NCBI GenBank assembly: GCA_045107045.1
Contig: JBGCFR010000001.1
Coordinates: 62,001-126,000 of the forward strand
Source of the DNA: Putridiphycobacter sp045107045
GTDB lineage: Bacteria; Bacteroidota; Bacteroidia; Flavobacteriales_D; Crocinitomicaceae
Direction: 5' to 3'
Length of the DNA stretch: 64,000 nt
The translations under genes were made by a program, and so were the position numbers. The notes beneath the pieces are model-generated. The model saw only the letters and a program-made list of their open reading frames with translations. It searched no databases and was not told where the DNA came from. Position 1 is the first letter of the stretch; each line of letters begins with the position of its first letter. Positions 45,501 through 54,388 of the stretch are shown piece after piece.

Positions 45501-48500
45501 TAGTTTAAGTAGTACGGATCCAACTTGCTTTGATGCGTGTGATGGAACAATAGATGTAACAACAGTTAACGGAGTGGGTTTGACCTATCTCTGGACTCCT
45601 GGAACTATTACTGGTCAGGGTACAGCAAGTATTTCGGACTTATGTCCAAACATTAATTATGTTGTTTTAGTTACAGATGGTAACGGTTGTGAAGAAAAGG
45701 ATTCCGTGACTTTAAATGATGTGCCATTATATGATATTACAACTACTTTAGTTGATGTTACTTGCTTTGGTGATTCTGACGGATCAATAAGCCTCACCGT
45801 AAATGCTGGTGGATCTGGAGTTCCTTATTCCTTTAACTGGATTTCCCTAGGAGGAAGCACATTTGTGGGTCAAGGGACATCCAATATTTCTGGGTTATCT
45901 GCGGGAGATTATTCTGTTACGATTGCAGATGGTCTGCTTTGCGACACTGTTTTAAACTTTACAGTTTCGGGCCCACCACAGTTGATAGTGAACACGACTG
46001 ATGTAATCCAAATTTCTTGTTTTGGAGTGTGTGATGGAATGATTTCAGCTTTGCCTTCTGGAGGTTCACCAAATTATTTATTTGAATGGATAGACAATTT
46101 AACATTAGCAGTAATTAGTAATGACTCTGTGGTTGAAAACCTATGTGAAGGGGATTACTACTTAAGGGTGACAGATGCAAATGGATGTAAAGATTCAAGT
46201 GCAATTATATCTATTATTGAACCTACACCGATTTCCGTCACTACTGGCGTAACAGATATTTCATGTAATGGAATTTGTGATGGAACTGCATCTGTTTCTG
46301 CGTTAGGAGGAACTCCAAATTATTCATATCTATGGATGAATACAGTTACGAATGTTAATGTCGGTAGTTCAGATAATATTTCTGGTTTATGCCCAGGTGA
46401 GTATAGTATTGTAGTAACTGACGCCACAGGTTGTCTTAGTATTGCAGATACTGTTGAAGTGCTTGATGTTCTTGTGTTTGATATGACTATTTCAGGAACT
46501 GACCCTACCTGCATTAATGTTTGTGATGGTGGTATAACAGGGGTAGCTACAAATGGTGTAGCTCCGTTTATTTGGAATGCTGTGCCAAATTCTGGACAGG
46601 GTACTGTTAATAGTACTTACTCATCATTATGTCCAGGCTTTTATAATATTTCAGTAATTGATAATAATGGTTGTCAGGTATCTGACACAGTTACATTAAA
46701 AGAACCAAATGGATATGACATTACAGTCGCGCAAGCAGATTTGCTATGTTTTGGGGATGATAATGGTAGTATTTCTACGGTTGTGAATAGTGGAGGGAAT
46801 AATGGTCCTTATTCTTTTTCCTGGCTACCAGGAGGATTAACTGGTGCAGGTACAAATACAGTAACAAATTTAATCCCTGGACCTTATCAAGTAACAATTA
46901 GTGACGGTACGTGCGATACCACATTAATGTTCACTATTACAGAACCTACTGAATTATTAGTGGATGCCTCAATTATTAGTCAATCTCTCTGTGAAGGTGA
47001 TTGCTCTGGTTCAGGACAAATAATTGTAACGGGAGGAACTCCTAATTACGCTATATTGTGGAATGATGTAATGATGCAAAATACATTACAAATTGCCAAT
47101 TTATGCCCAGGTACATATACCGCTACTGTTACTGATAACAATGGTTGTATGAAAGCTGATAGTATAATTATTACTGAGTCAACTGGGTTTACTTTCAATG
47201 CCTCAAAAACAGATGTAACTTGCTTTGGAGCATGTGACGGATCTGCAACTATTGATTTGTTAAGTGGTGGAACACCTGGATATATTATCCAATGGAACGA
47301 TCCTAATAATCAGACAACTGCTACAGCAACAAATCTTTGTCCTGGTAACTATCAGGCTACCATTACGGATATTAATAATTGTGATACTATTGTTAATATA
47401 GTAATTACAGAGCCGCCTGCAATTACATTTACAATTCAGGTAAGTGATACGGCTTGCTTTGGATCATGCAATGGTATTTCAACCGTCACTGCAGCTGGAG
47501 GTCAGGGTCCATATGATTATGTTTGGTTTAATACAAACTCAACCATTGCAATTGGATCAGGTACACCAATAACAAACTTATGTCCTGGAAATTATTATGC
47601 TAGTATTCAGGATATATTAGGTTGTGTAGTAATTACAGATACTGTTGAAGTTGTTGAGTTTCCAGAAATTGTAATCTCAGCTGCAAATGTAACCAATGCG
47701 ACATGCGGTAATACAGATGGTCAAATTACAGTAAATGCATCTGGTGGTGCAGGTAACTTTAGTTATACTTGGAGTCCAAACCCAATTATTGGGCAAGGAA
47801 CAAATACCGTTTCTCAGCTAGACGCTGGCTTATATCAAGTAATTGTAGATGATGCGAATGGTTGTTCTGACTCGTTGTCAACTCCAATTAGCAGTGGAGC
47901 CCTTGAACAGCTGTTATTAACTGGAGTAGATGTTAGTTGCAGTGGTGGAAATGACGGTATAGTGAATGTTAATTTTGCATGTTTACAGCCAAATTGTTCA
48001 ATAGAATGGTACAATGAAAATGGACAAGTAATTGGTAATTCAAACATGGTAATAGGATTAATTGCCGGGACATATTTTGTTGAACTTACAAATGGATTAG
48101 GTTGTACAGTAATAGACTCAATCACAATAATTGATCCACCTCAAATTAATGCGAATTTAACATCAACTAATATATTTTGTAATGGTGATGCTAGTGGAAC
48201 TGCTACAGTAGTTGCAGGTGGTGGTAGTGGAAACTTATTGTACAATTGGACTCCAAACCCTCTCGGTGGACAAGGAACCAATATGGCCACTGGTTTGATA
48301 GCTGGAACTTGGACTGTAGATGTGTCTGATGTTAATGGCTGCAATGAGATTTTTTCAACCTTAATTTCAGAACCAAATGCAATTATTATTAATAATGTTC
48401 AGTCACAAGATATTTCATGTGCAGGTGTAATAGATGGATCGGTAAGTGTAAGCGCCTCTGGAGGAACTCCAAATTTGAGTTATGAATGGTTTAATTGCGG

Positions 48501-51500
48501 GTCAAATGTTTTAGTTGGATCAAATTCGTTTGTTGGTGGATTGCCTCCAGGAGAATATTTTGTAGTGATTACAGATGGAAACGGCTGTACTGTTAGTTCA
48601 AACTGTGTTACAATTGCTGATTTTACTGACATCATAGCCAATATAGAAACAATAAACGCAACATGTTTTAACGATTGCAATGGTAGAATTGTGGCAGATG
48701 TAAGCGGAGGAAATGGGATTTACTTTTATCAGTGGAAGGATGAGAATATGGTAAATATCGTTGGACAAACAAATGATAGTATTATTGATATTTGTCAAGG
48801 AACGTATTATTTAGAGGTGACGGATGGTAATGGCTGTTTGGAATTATTTGGACCAATAGACTTGACACAACCAAACCTTCCTTGGGACATAAGTGTTGTT
48901 GTATCCGATATATCATGCTTTGGAGATTGCAATGGCTCTGCTGCAATTACTGTTAATGCAGGAAATACTCCACCTTATTTTTACTCATGGAATGATCCAC
49001 TGAATCAAACAACTGCTACCGGAATCAATCTTTGTGAAGGATTGTATTCAGTTACAGTTTCAGACCAATCGAGCTGCGACACGACAGTTTCAATTCAAAT
49101 AAATAGTGCTGACCCAATTAATACAAATGCCATACAAACAAATATTTTATGTGCTGATGATTGCAACGGAGAGGTTACATTAATGCCTTCAGGAGGTACT
49201 GGCCCATATTCTGTTGCTTGGTCAAATGGTGATAATGGTTTAGTTAGTTCGAACCTCTGTGCAGGCAATGTAACGGCTAACTTAATCGATAATCTAGGGT
49301 GTACATTGGATACTACTTTTGTGATTACTGAACCTTTAAGTCCGATTTCTGTTATTTCTTCTTTTTCTAATATTACACAATGCAACGAATGTAATGGTAG
49401 TGCAACTATAAATGTTTTAGGAGGTACAACACCATATACTTTTGTTTGGAGCGAAGGAGGGGTAACTGGTCAAGGAACGAATAATGTCACTAATTTATGT
49501 TCTGGATTAATTAGTGTAACGGTTACTGATGCAAATGGCTGTTCAATTATAGAATCATTTTTAATTGAAGATGTTAACGGTGATATATTCAGTTTAAATA
49601 CTGCAGATGCATCATGTTTTAATATTTGTGATGGAACAGCTACAATTACACCAACCTGCACGGTACCAAATTGTACACAAATTTGGTATAGCGTGGCTAC
49701 TGGGCTAGCCTTACCAGGTTCTGGTACTACAATATCTTCACTATGTGAAGGAGATTATATAGTAGAATTAACTAATGGTGCAGGTTGTATATCTGGTGAA
49801 ACGTTTACAATTAGTTCTCCATCTGAGATAATAATTGATGCAACTGTTACTGATATTACATGCTCTGGAGATAATGATGCTTCTATAGTTACTACTATAA
49901 GTGGAGGGTCAGGTGCAGGATTTGTTTATAATTGGGTACCTGTGCCACCTAATGGCAATAACACACCTTCAGCTTTGAATCTAAGCTCAGGAACATATAC
50001 TTTAAATATAACTGATGGGTCAGGTTGCGCAAACCAGGATACATATATTATAAAAGATACAACTCCAATTGTCATTTCAACTGTTTCAAATAATATTACT
50101 TGTAATGGATTCTGTAATGGAAACATAACTGCAAATGTAACAGGAGGCTATGGTAATTATACTTATCAGTGGTTAAATGGAGGTGTCCCAATGCCAGGCG
50201 AAATAAATAGTTCACTTTTTGATTTATGTCCTGGTTCATATACGGTAATAGTTTCAGATGGAAATGGCTGTTCTAAAACTTTGGCTGTGCCAATTGTAAT
50301 TTCAGAACCTAGCCAGGTTTCAGCAATACTTTCAAGTACTGATGTATCTTGTTTCGGACTTTGTGATGGAACTGCAACTGTTTCGGCTTCAGGTGGAGTT
50401 GGGTCATATATTTATAATTGGTATAATAGTTCGAATAATTTAATTGGACAATCTACAGTTGTTGCCTCAAATTTATGTGCAGATGACTATTTCGTTGTTC
50501 TAACTGATGCTAATAATTGTTCTGTCACAACTTCATTTACAACTATTGTAGAACCTACTGAAATTATTTATACAATTACACAACAGGATATTGACTGTTT
50601 TGGTGATTGCAATGGGTCTGCAAATATTTCAGTAATGGGAGGTGTGCCTGGACCAGGTTATATCTATGAATGGAAAGATAACTTAGGGGTGATAATTGGA
50701 GCAAATAATAATATATCTAGTCTCTGTGCAGGCAGCTATACTATTGAAGTAGTTGATCAGAATGGCTGCTCAACAGGTGTAAATGATGTTAACCTTATTA
50801 GCCCAACTGAACTAGTGGTTGATTTATTTTTAAATAATGCAGAATGTAACGTGGCTTCAGGTTCTATAACAGCACAAGTTTCAGGAGGAACACAAATTTA
50901 TTCATTCGAATGGTTAGATAATCTTCAAAATACAATTGTTGGTGAAACAACTAACATTTTGCAAAATATATTCTCAGGCACCTACTATTTTGTGGTTACT
51001 GATGCGAATGGTTGTGATGATACTTCTTTAGTTGAACTGCAGGACAATCCTAGCACAACTATTCAGTTTGATGCAGTTAATAATCCAACTTGTTTCGGAG
51101 CCTCTGACGGAAGTATAGAAATATCAATTGTTGGAACTAATTTGCCGTTAAATTTTCTTTGGAACCCAGGGGGGCTTGTAGTGGAAGACCCATCCAATTT
51201 ATCAGCTGGGACTTATAATTTAACTGTTACTGATGCTTTAGGGTGTGAGTCATTTTACGATACTGTTCTGGTTGAACCTTCAGAAATAATTATTACGCCA
51301 ACATTAACAGATCCACTTTGTGGTGAGTGTGATGGGGAAATCTCAGTGATAGCTGCTGGAGGTAGTGGTGTGTATAATTATAGTTGGAATACTGGAGGTG
51401 TACAGAATAATATTCAAAACCTGTGTGGAGGTATTTATGAATTAACAGTCGAAGACGAGAATGGTTGTCTTGTAAGTGAACCTTATGCACTTGGTAATTC

Positions 51501-53439
51501 TGCTGCTGTAACAGCAGAAGCTATTGTCACCCCTTTAACTTGCTTTGATGATTGTAATGGTGAAATAACCGTTAATATTTTAACCGGAACTGCTCCTTTT
51601 ACTGTTACGTGGTTAAATGATGGATTTATCGGTTTAACCCAGCAAAATCTTTGTGCTGGCACTTATTTTATTGAAGTAAAAGATGCAAATGATTGTGTTT
51701 TCCCAATGGTCGTTGAACTAGATAATCCTAATGAAATTATAGTAACACCAAACATGACATTGCCAAATTGTGGTGTGAATGACGGAGCTATTACTATTAC
51801 GTCAACAGGAGGAGTTCAACCACATACTTATCAATGGAATATTGCAGGTCAAACTTTGCCAACAATATCCAATATTGGCGCAGGTGTTTATATAGTAACA
51901 GTAACAGATAATAATGGAAATGGGTGTAGTAATGATTATACTTTTAACTTGAGTAATATTACTGTGCCTCAGGTGAGTCTTACCTCCTCAGATATTGATT
52001 GTAATGGAAATTGTAATGGAGAAATCGAATCCACCACAATCGGAGGAACTCCTGGCTATTCATACCAATGGTACACTAATGATGGAATACTAATAGCAGG
52101 AGAAAACAATTCTAATTTATTAAATAGGTGCGCTGGGTTATTCTCAATAGAAGTTACAGATGCAAATAATTGTGTTGCATACGCGTCCGAAGAAATTTTT
52201 GAACCGACGCCAATCGTATTTAATTCTCCAATAATTGATAATGTAAATTGTTTTGGAGATTGTGATGCTAGCATATCAATTAATACCTTTGGAGGAACTT
52301 TGCCATATTCATACCTGTGGGATGATCAGAATGCTCAAAATACACCAACGGCAGTTAATTTATGTGATGGAACATATATCCTCACCTTAACGGATGGAAA
52401 TAATTGTGAGGTATTCTATACAGACAGTATTGTTGAACCACTTCTTTTAGAAGTTAATATAGACACCATCATTGAGGCACATTGTAAAGAAACACTTGAT
52501 GGTGAAATACAAATTACTATAAGTGGTGGTACACCAAACTATACCACTGATTGGACATCATCAACCGGAGCACTATTAAATACCGAAGATATTGTAGGTG
52601 CATTACCAATGTCATATTATTTATTGATTACAGATTTAAATGGCTGTACGGTACAAGATACTGCAATTATAGATACCGCGGTTGTTGTATTTGTAGACGC
52701 AGGACTGGATACTGTATTGTGTAATTTAGATGAGGCTAATCTAATGGCTGTTTCAAATCAATTGGCTGCGGATTATACTTGGTTTGACTTAAATTCAACA
52801 ATAATTGGAGATACAAATATTTATCTTACTGGTTCAATACCAACAGGCACTTATTCTTACATTGCTCAAGCCACTTTTGATGGCTGTGATGACTACGATA
52901 CGGTAAGCGTTTTAGTTATTGATCCATTAGTTGTAGAAGCAGGTCCAGATATTGAAATAATGACAATTGGAACCGCTATTATTGGAGGAGATCCAACGGC
53001 ATCAACATCCGGGCAATATGTTTGGTCACCAAGTTTATATTTGGATGACACAAGCGCAGCCAACCCAAATATTATTAAGCCACAGGAAGATGGATGGTAC
53101 TTTGTTGAGTTTACAGATTCATTAGGATGTGTCGGTATTGATAGTATGTACGTTGAAGTAGTGCCTGAGTTAATTGTACCAGAAGGAATATCACCAAATG
53201 GAGATGATAAGAATGATGCATGGGTACTTGAATTTAAAGATGACTTTCCAAATTTGGAAGTTTCAGTTTATAACAGATGGGGAGAATTATTATTCTATGA
53301 TAATGCAGGATATCAAGTACCTTGGAATGGTACATTTGAAGGTAAAGAACTTCCAGTAGGAACTTATTATTATGTAATTGAATTGAATTCTGATTTATAT
53401 CCAGAACCATTTACAGGACCATTAACTATATTAAGATAA
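42541..53439 (+). CDS. sprB-like: Giant SprB-repeat adhesin with T9SS type B sorting domain
   Basis: With the ATG at 42541 (an in-frame TTG at 42523 is less likely) the protein has 3632 residues. Order: a signal peptide (about 1-21, LLSTNLLAK), a beta domain opening DLYWIGQSRDWNNPNNW (about 22-240), about 39 SprB-type repeats of roughly 80 residues (43300-52660), PKD-like modules, and a C-terminal CHU_C sorting domain (PEGISPNGDDKNDAWVLEF, YNRWGELLFYD and GTYYYVIELN). It is expected on the cell surface as a mobile adhesin like SprB, or as a plain adhesin if the cell does not glide. Each repeat has invariant cysteines (see findings). The stop shares its last base with the SprF start. Confidence 0.9.
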   Translation: MSLKSLFPLLFALLSTNLLAKDLYWIGQSRDWNNPNNWSLTSGGVSANLIPRANDDVFFDENSFDNFNEVVRFKYVTLNSITVSNSKIPIFSGNSMTISKSLSFTKNLGFSADLVFESESNEKRKINTGGFELDANIEIASGIWELGNHLIQGDNKRIVILNKAFFSNEFSIKAGEVFAENVKLYLENSTIFPLKNLDFDKGIKKGDGFILIRSEVPQSINLGQYTGLVVTKGASTCGALNLTTAITSNYNGQSISCAGACDGEITVTAAGTPGPYSYQLLFSGFIGPITSNTVYPGLCPATYTIKVLDSSNVIGPGVYASCTVDEPVAEPSVLTMSIDAFINPTCHNVCDGQGFVSISGGTGSKTLVWDNGEVGTTPVNLCIGPNIATITDVNGCQLEDTLEINSPDIIDFDVTISMPKCLGDADGEIFISNETGGNGAPYTYSYAPAPVMGQNTNNGVGFSSGNVVISIFDVDGCQQDSIVTIDDPPLFTVGTADPMDLNCFGICNGQVSALPNGGVPPYSYEWFDDATGLSTGITDSIALGLCAGDYFVVIEDANGCVKITAPVTISEPGAFDLNLTKTDVACLDSCTGIVNAAPIGGTAGYSYSWVNIANNLSVGTAPSVGGLCAGFYEVTVTDANTCVSEPDTIEVLNGLPLDIVFTSVSPTCYDICNGEITATPLNQTGFTYLWSNTAVTQTIDGLCVQGDYIVTVTSDSGCVEIDTFNFAAPVIFDIVISQNDLDCFGDTDGNIVVDVLSGGNGPVFTYDWTNVASPGNPINGDFTDSIFNLSALTYEVVITDGPGGCDTTLSFNITSPPELTASVVDPVDLLCANICNGTLSALPVGGFPPYSFEWFDNATGLTTGITDSIATGLCEGTYFVVVTDANNCSITSTTQQVNSPLPLSVTLNKVDLTCIDVCTGEASSIVSGGTLNYSYSWVNLSDNSAAGSTPSISGLCPAEYELTVTDGNSCPSVIDTIEVLNALPIDVSLSSTDPTCFDACDGTIDVTTVNGVGLTYLWTPGTITGQGTASISDLCPNINYVVLVTDGNGCEEKDSVTLNDVPLYDITTTLVDVTCFGDSDGSISLTVNAGGSGVPYSFNWISLGGSTFVGQGTSNISGLSAGDYSVTIADGLLCDTVLNFTVSGPPQLIVNTTDVIQISCFGVCDGMISALPSGGSPNYLFEWIDNLTLAVISNDSVVENLCEGDYYLRVTDANGCKDSSAIISIIEPTPISVTTGVTDISCNGICDGTASVSALGGTPNYSYLWMNTVTNVNVGSSDNISGLCPGEYSIVVTDATGCLSIADTVEVLDVLVFDMTISGTDPTCINVCDGGITGVATNGVAPFIWNAVPNSGQGTVNSTYSSLCPGFYNISVIDNNGCQVSDTVTLKEPNGYDITVAQADLLCFGDDNGSISTVVNSGGNNGPYSFSWLPGGLTGAGTNTVTNLIPGPYQVTISDGTCDTTLMFTITEPTELLVDASIISQSLCEGDCSGSGQIIVTGGTPNYAILWNDVMMQNTLQIANLCPGTYTATVTDNNGCMKADSIIITESTGFTFNASKTDVTCFGACDGSATIDLLSGGTPGYIIQWNDPNNQTTATATNLCPGNYQATITDINNCDTIVNIVITEPPAITFTIQVSDTACFGSCNGISTVTAAGGQGPYDYVWFNTNSTIAIGSGTPITNLCPGNYYASIQDILGCVVITDTVEVVEFPEIVISAANVTNATCGNTDGQITVNASGGAGNFSYTWSPNPIIGQGTNTVSQLDAGLYQVIVDDANGCSDSLSTPISSGALEQLLLTGVDVSCSGGNDGIVNVNFACLQPNCSIEWYNENGQVIGNSNMVIGLIAGTYFVELTNGLGCTVIDSITIIDPPQINANLTSTNIFCNGDASGTATVVAGGGSGNLLYNWTPNPLGGQGTNMATGLIAGTWTVDVSDVNGCNEIFSTLISEPNAIIINNVQSQDISCAGVIDGSVSVSASGGTPNLSYEWFNCGSNVLVGSNSFVGGLPPGEYFVVITDGNGCTVSSNCVTIADFTDIIANIETINATCFNDCNGRIVADVSGGNGIYFYQWKDENMVNIVGQTNDSIIDICQGTYYLEVTDGNGCLELFGPIDLTQPNLPWDISVVVSDISCFGDCNGSAAITVNAGNTPPYFYSWNDPLNQTTATGINLCEGLYSVTVSDQSSCDTTVSIQINSADPINTNAIQTNILCADDCNGEVTLMPSGGTGPYSVAWSNGDNGLVSSNLCAGNVTANLIDNLGCTLDTTFVITEPLSPISVISSFSNITQCNECNGSATINVLGGTTPYTFVWSEGGVTGQGTNNVTNLCSGLISVTVTDANGCSIIESFLIEDVNGDIFSLNTADASCFNICDGTATITPTCTVPNCTQIWYSVATGLALPGSGTTISSLCEGDYIVELTNGAGCISGETFTISSPSEIIIDATVTDITCSGDNDASIVTTISGGSGAGFVYNWVPVPPNGNNTPSALNLSSGTYTLNITDGSGCANQDTYIIKDTTPIVISTVSNNITCNGFCNGNITANVTGGYGNYTYQWLNGGVPMPGEINSSLFDLCPGSYTVIVSDGNGCSKTLAVPIVISEPSQVSAILSSTDVSCFGLCDGTATVSASGGVGSYIYNWYNSSNNLIGQSTVVASNLCADDYFVVLTDANNCSVTTSFTTIVEPTEIIYTITQQDIDCFGDCNGSANISVMGGVPGPGYIYEWKDNLGVIIGANNNISSLCAGSYTIEVVDQNGCSTGVNDVNLISPTELVVDLFLNNAECNVASGSITAQVSGGTQIYSFEWLDNLQNTIVGETTNILQNIFSGTYYFVVTDANGCDDTSLVELQDNPSTTIQFDAVNNPTCFGASDGSIEISIVGTNLPLNFLWNPGGLVVEDPSNLSAGTYNLTVTDALGCESFYDTVLVEPSEIIITPTLTDPLCGECDGEISVIAAGGSGVYNYSWNTGGVQNNIQNLCGGIYELTVEDENGCLVSEPYALGNSAAVTAEAIVTPLTCFDDCNGEITVNILTGTAPFTVTWLNDGFIGLTQQNLCAGTYFIEVKDANDCVFPMVVELDNPNEIIVTPNMTLPNCGVNDGAITITSTGGVQPHTYQWNIAGQTLPTISNIGAGVYIVTVTDNNGNGCSNDYTFNLSNITVPQVSLTSSDIDCNGNCNGEIESTTIGGTPGYSYQWYTNDGILIAGENNSNLLNRCAGLFSIEVTDANNCVAYASEEIFEPTPIVFNSPIIDNVNCFGDCDASISINTFGGTLPYSYLWDDQNAQNTPTAVNLCDGTYILTLTDGNNCEVFYTDSIVEPLLLEVNIDTIIEAHCKETLDGEIQITISGGTPNYTTDWTSSTGALLNTEDIVGALPMSYYLLITDLNGCTVQDTAIIDTAVVVFVDAGLDTVLCNLDEANLMAVSNQLAADYTWFDLNSTIIGDTNIYLTGSIPTGTYSYIAQATFDGCDDYDTVSVLVIDPLVVEAGPDIEIMTIGTAIIGGDPTASTSGQYVWSPSLYLDDTSAANPNIIKPQEDGWYFVEFTDSLGCVGIDSMYVEVVPELIVPEGISPNGDDKNDAWVLEFKDDFPNLEVSVYNRWGELLFYDNAGYQVPWNGTFEGKELPVGTYYYVIELNSDLYPEPFTGPLTILR
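43300..52660 (+). repeat. Array of about 39 SprB-type repeats
   Basis: Counting units that begin with C-x(2,3)-[C/D]-[DNS]-G and end with a D-x-N-G-C-like cysteine gives 39 copies. Each unit runs from a first Cys through a GGT-type turn (GGTPNYSY or similar), an aromatic strand with Trp, a LC-x-G-x-Y strand and a final Cys. Unit length is about 75-85 residues. Repeats are diverged at the DNA level, so recent homogenisation is limited, except for the superunit described at 44041. Confidence 0.9.
44041..46985 (+). repeat. Three tandem copies of a four-repeat superunit (about 980 bases each)
   Basis: Repeats 4-7 (from 44041), 8-11 (from about 45024) and 12-15 (from about 46012) share position-specific traits. 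First units carry SALPxGG and an EWxDN-like segment. Second units have YSYxW and DTIEVLN or DTVEVLD. Third units open PTC and are followed by a YDIT-like or FDIV segment. Fourth units have CFGDxDG or CFGDDNG with GGxxGPYSF-like turns. The steps are about 983, 988 and 973 bases. Confidence 0.75.
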
Positions 53440-54353
53440 TGAAAAAGATACTGATCATATTTCTTGTTTTCTGTTCTATATCTTCATACGGTCAGCAGTT
53501 GCCTCAACAAACACAGTATATGTTTAACCAGTATGCATTCAACCCCGCATATGCTGGAGTTAAACCGTATTGGGAGTCCGTAATGAATAGTAGGTATCAA
53601 TGGATAGGAATAGTTGATGCACCAAGAACATTAACCTTAACAGCACATGGTCCTTTAAGAAATCAAAAAATGGCAGTAGGAGGTATGGTGTATAATGATA
53701 TTGTTGGTCCAACAAGAAGGTTAGGCTTTCAGGGATCCTATGCCTATCACATAAAATTAACTTCAAAAATTAAACTATCGCTAGGTGCTTCTCTTGGATT
53801 TAATCAATGGCTTGTAGATGCTGATAAAATTGCTGTTCATGATGAAAATGATCCCTTTTTCGAAAATGGATTAATTAAATCGTTCAGTCCAGATGCAAAA
53901 TTTGCATTTTACTTATATCATGAGGATTGGTTTTTTGGTGCTGCATCACCTCAATTATTGCATAATAAATTGAATTTTCAAAACGCCGTTGGCATTTCAA
54001 ATAGCTTTCTTGAAAACCACTTTTATTTTAACGGAGGTTATAAATTTCATTTAGGGAGCTCATTTACCCTTGAGCCAACTGCACTTTTAAAGTATGTGAG
54101 AGCTGTGCCTCCAAAAATTGATATTAACCTAACAGCTACCTATAAAAATACGGTTTGGTTAGGTGTTGGATATAGAACTCAAGATGCGATATTGGCAATG
54201 GTAGGATACAATCATAAGAATAATTTAAAGTTCGGATATTCGTATGATTTTTCAACTACGAATTTACAATCCTATAATACTGGATCTCACGAACTATTTT
54301 TTGCTATTAAATTTGCTGCCATTAATAAAGCAGATGGAGATAAACTAGAGTAA
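53439..54353 (+). CDS. PorP/SprF family T9SS-associated outer-membrane protein (copy 2)
   Basis: A 304-residue barrel with a signal peptide (about 1-18, SSYGQ). The family opening is QQTQYMFNQYAFNPAYAG, followed by SRYQWIGIVDAPRT. The TAATG overlap with the adhesin stop indicates translational coupling. By analogy with SprF in F. johnsoniae it should help export or anchor the giant upstream protein. It shares the family signatures with copy 1 at 41489 but is clearly diverged from it, so the two pairs were not duplicated recently. Confidence 0.92.
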   Translation: MKKILIIFLVFCSISSYGQQLPQQTQYMFNQYAFNPAYAGVKPYWESVMNSRYQWIGIVDAPRTLTLTAHGPLRNQKMAVGGMVYNDIVGPTRRLGFQGSYAYHIKLTSKIKLSLGASLGFNQWLVDADKIAVHDENDPFFENGLIKSFSPDAKFAFYLYHEDWFFGAASPQLLHNKLNFQNAVGISNSFLENHFYFNGGYKFHLGSSFTLEPTALLKYVRAVPPKIDINLTATYKNTVWLGVGYRTQDAILAMVGYNHKNNLKFGYSYDFSTTNLQSYNTGSHELFFAIKFAAINKADGDKLE

Positions 54354-54388
54354 AAAAAAATCACGACCTTTAACAAAACAACTTTCAT

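Noticed and set aside
47835..50126. Several minus-strand ORFs of 60-100 codons inside the adhesin
   Set aside because: They are shadows of the compositionally biased repeat gene.
43300..52660. Regular repeats that could suggest a CRISPR array or satellite
   Set aside because: They lie in one long open frame with codon-level variation, a protein repeat array rather than DNA repeats with spacers.
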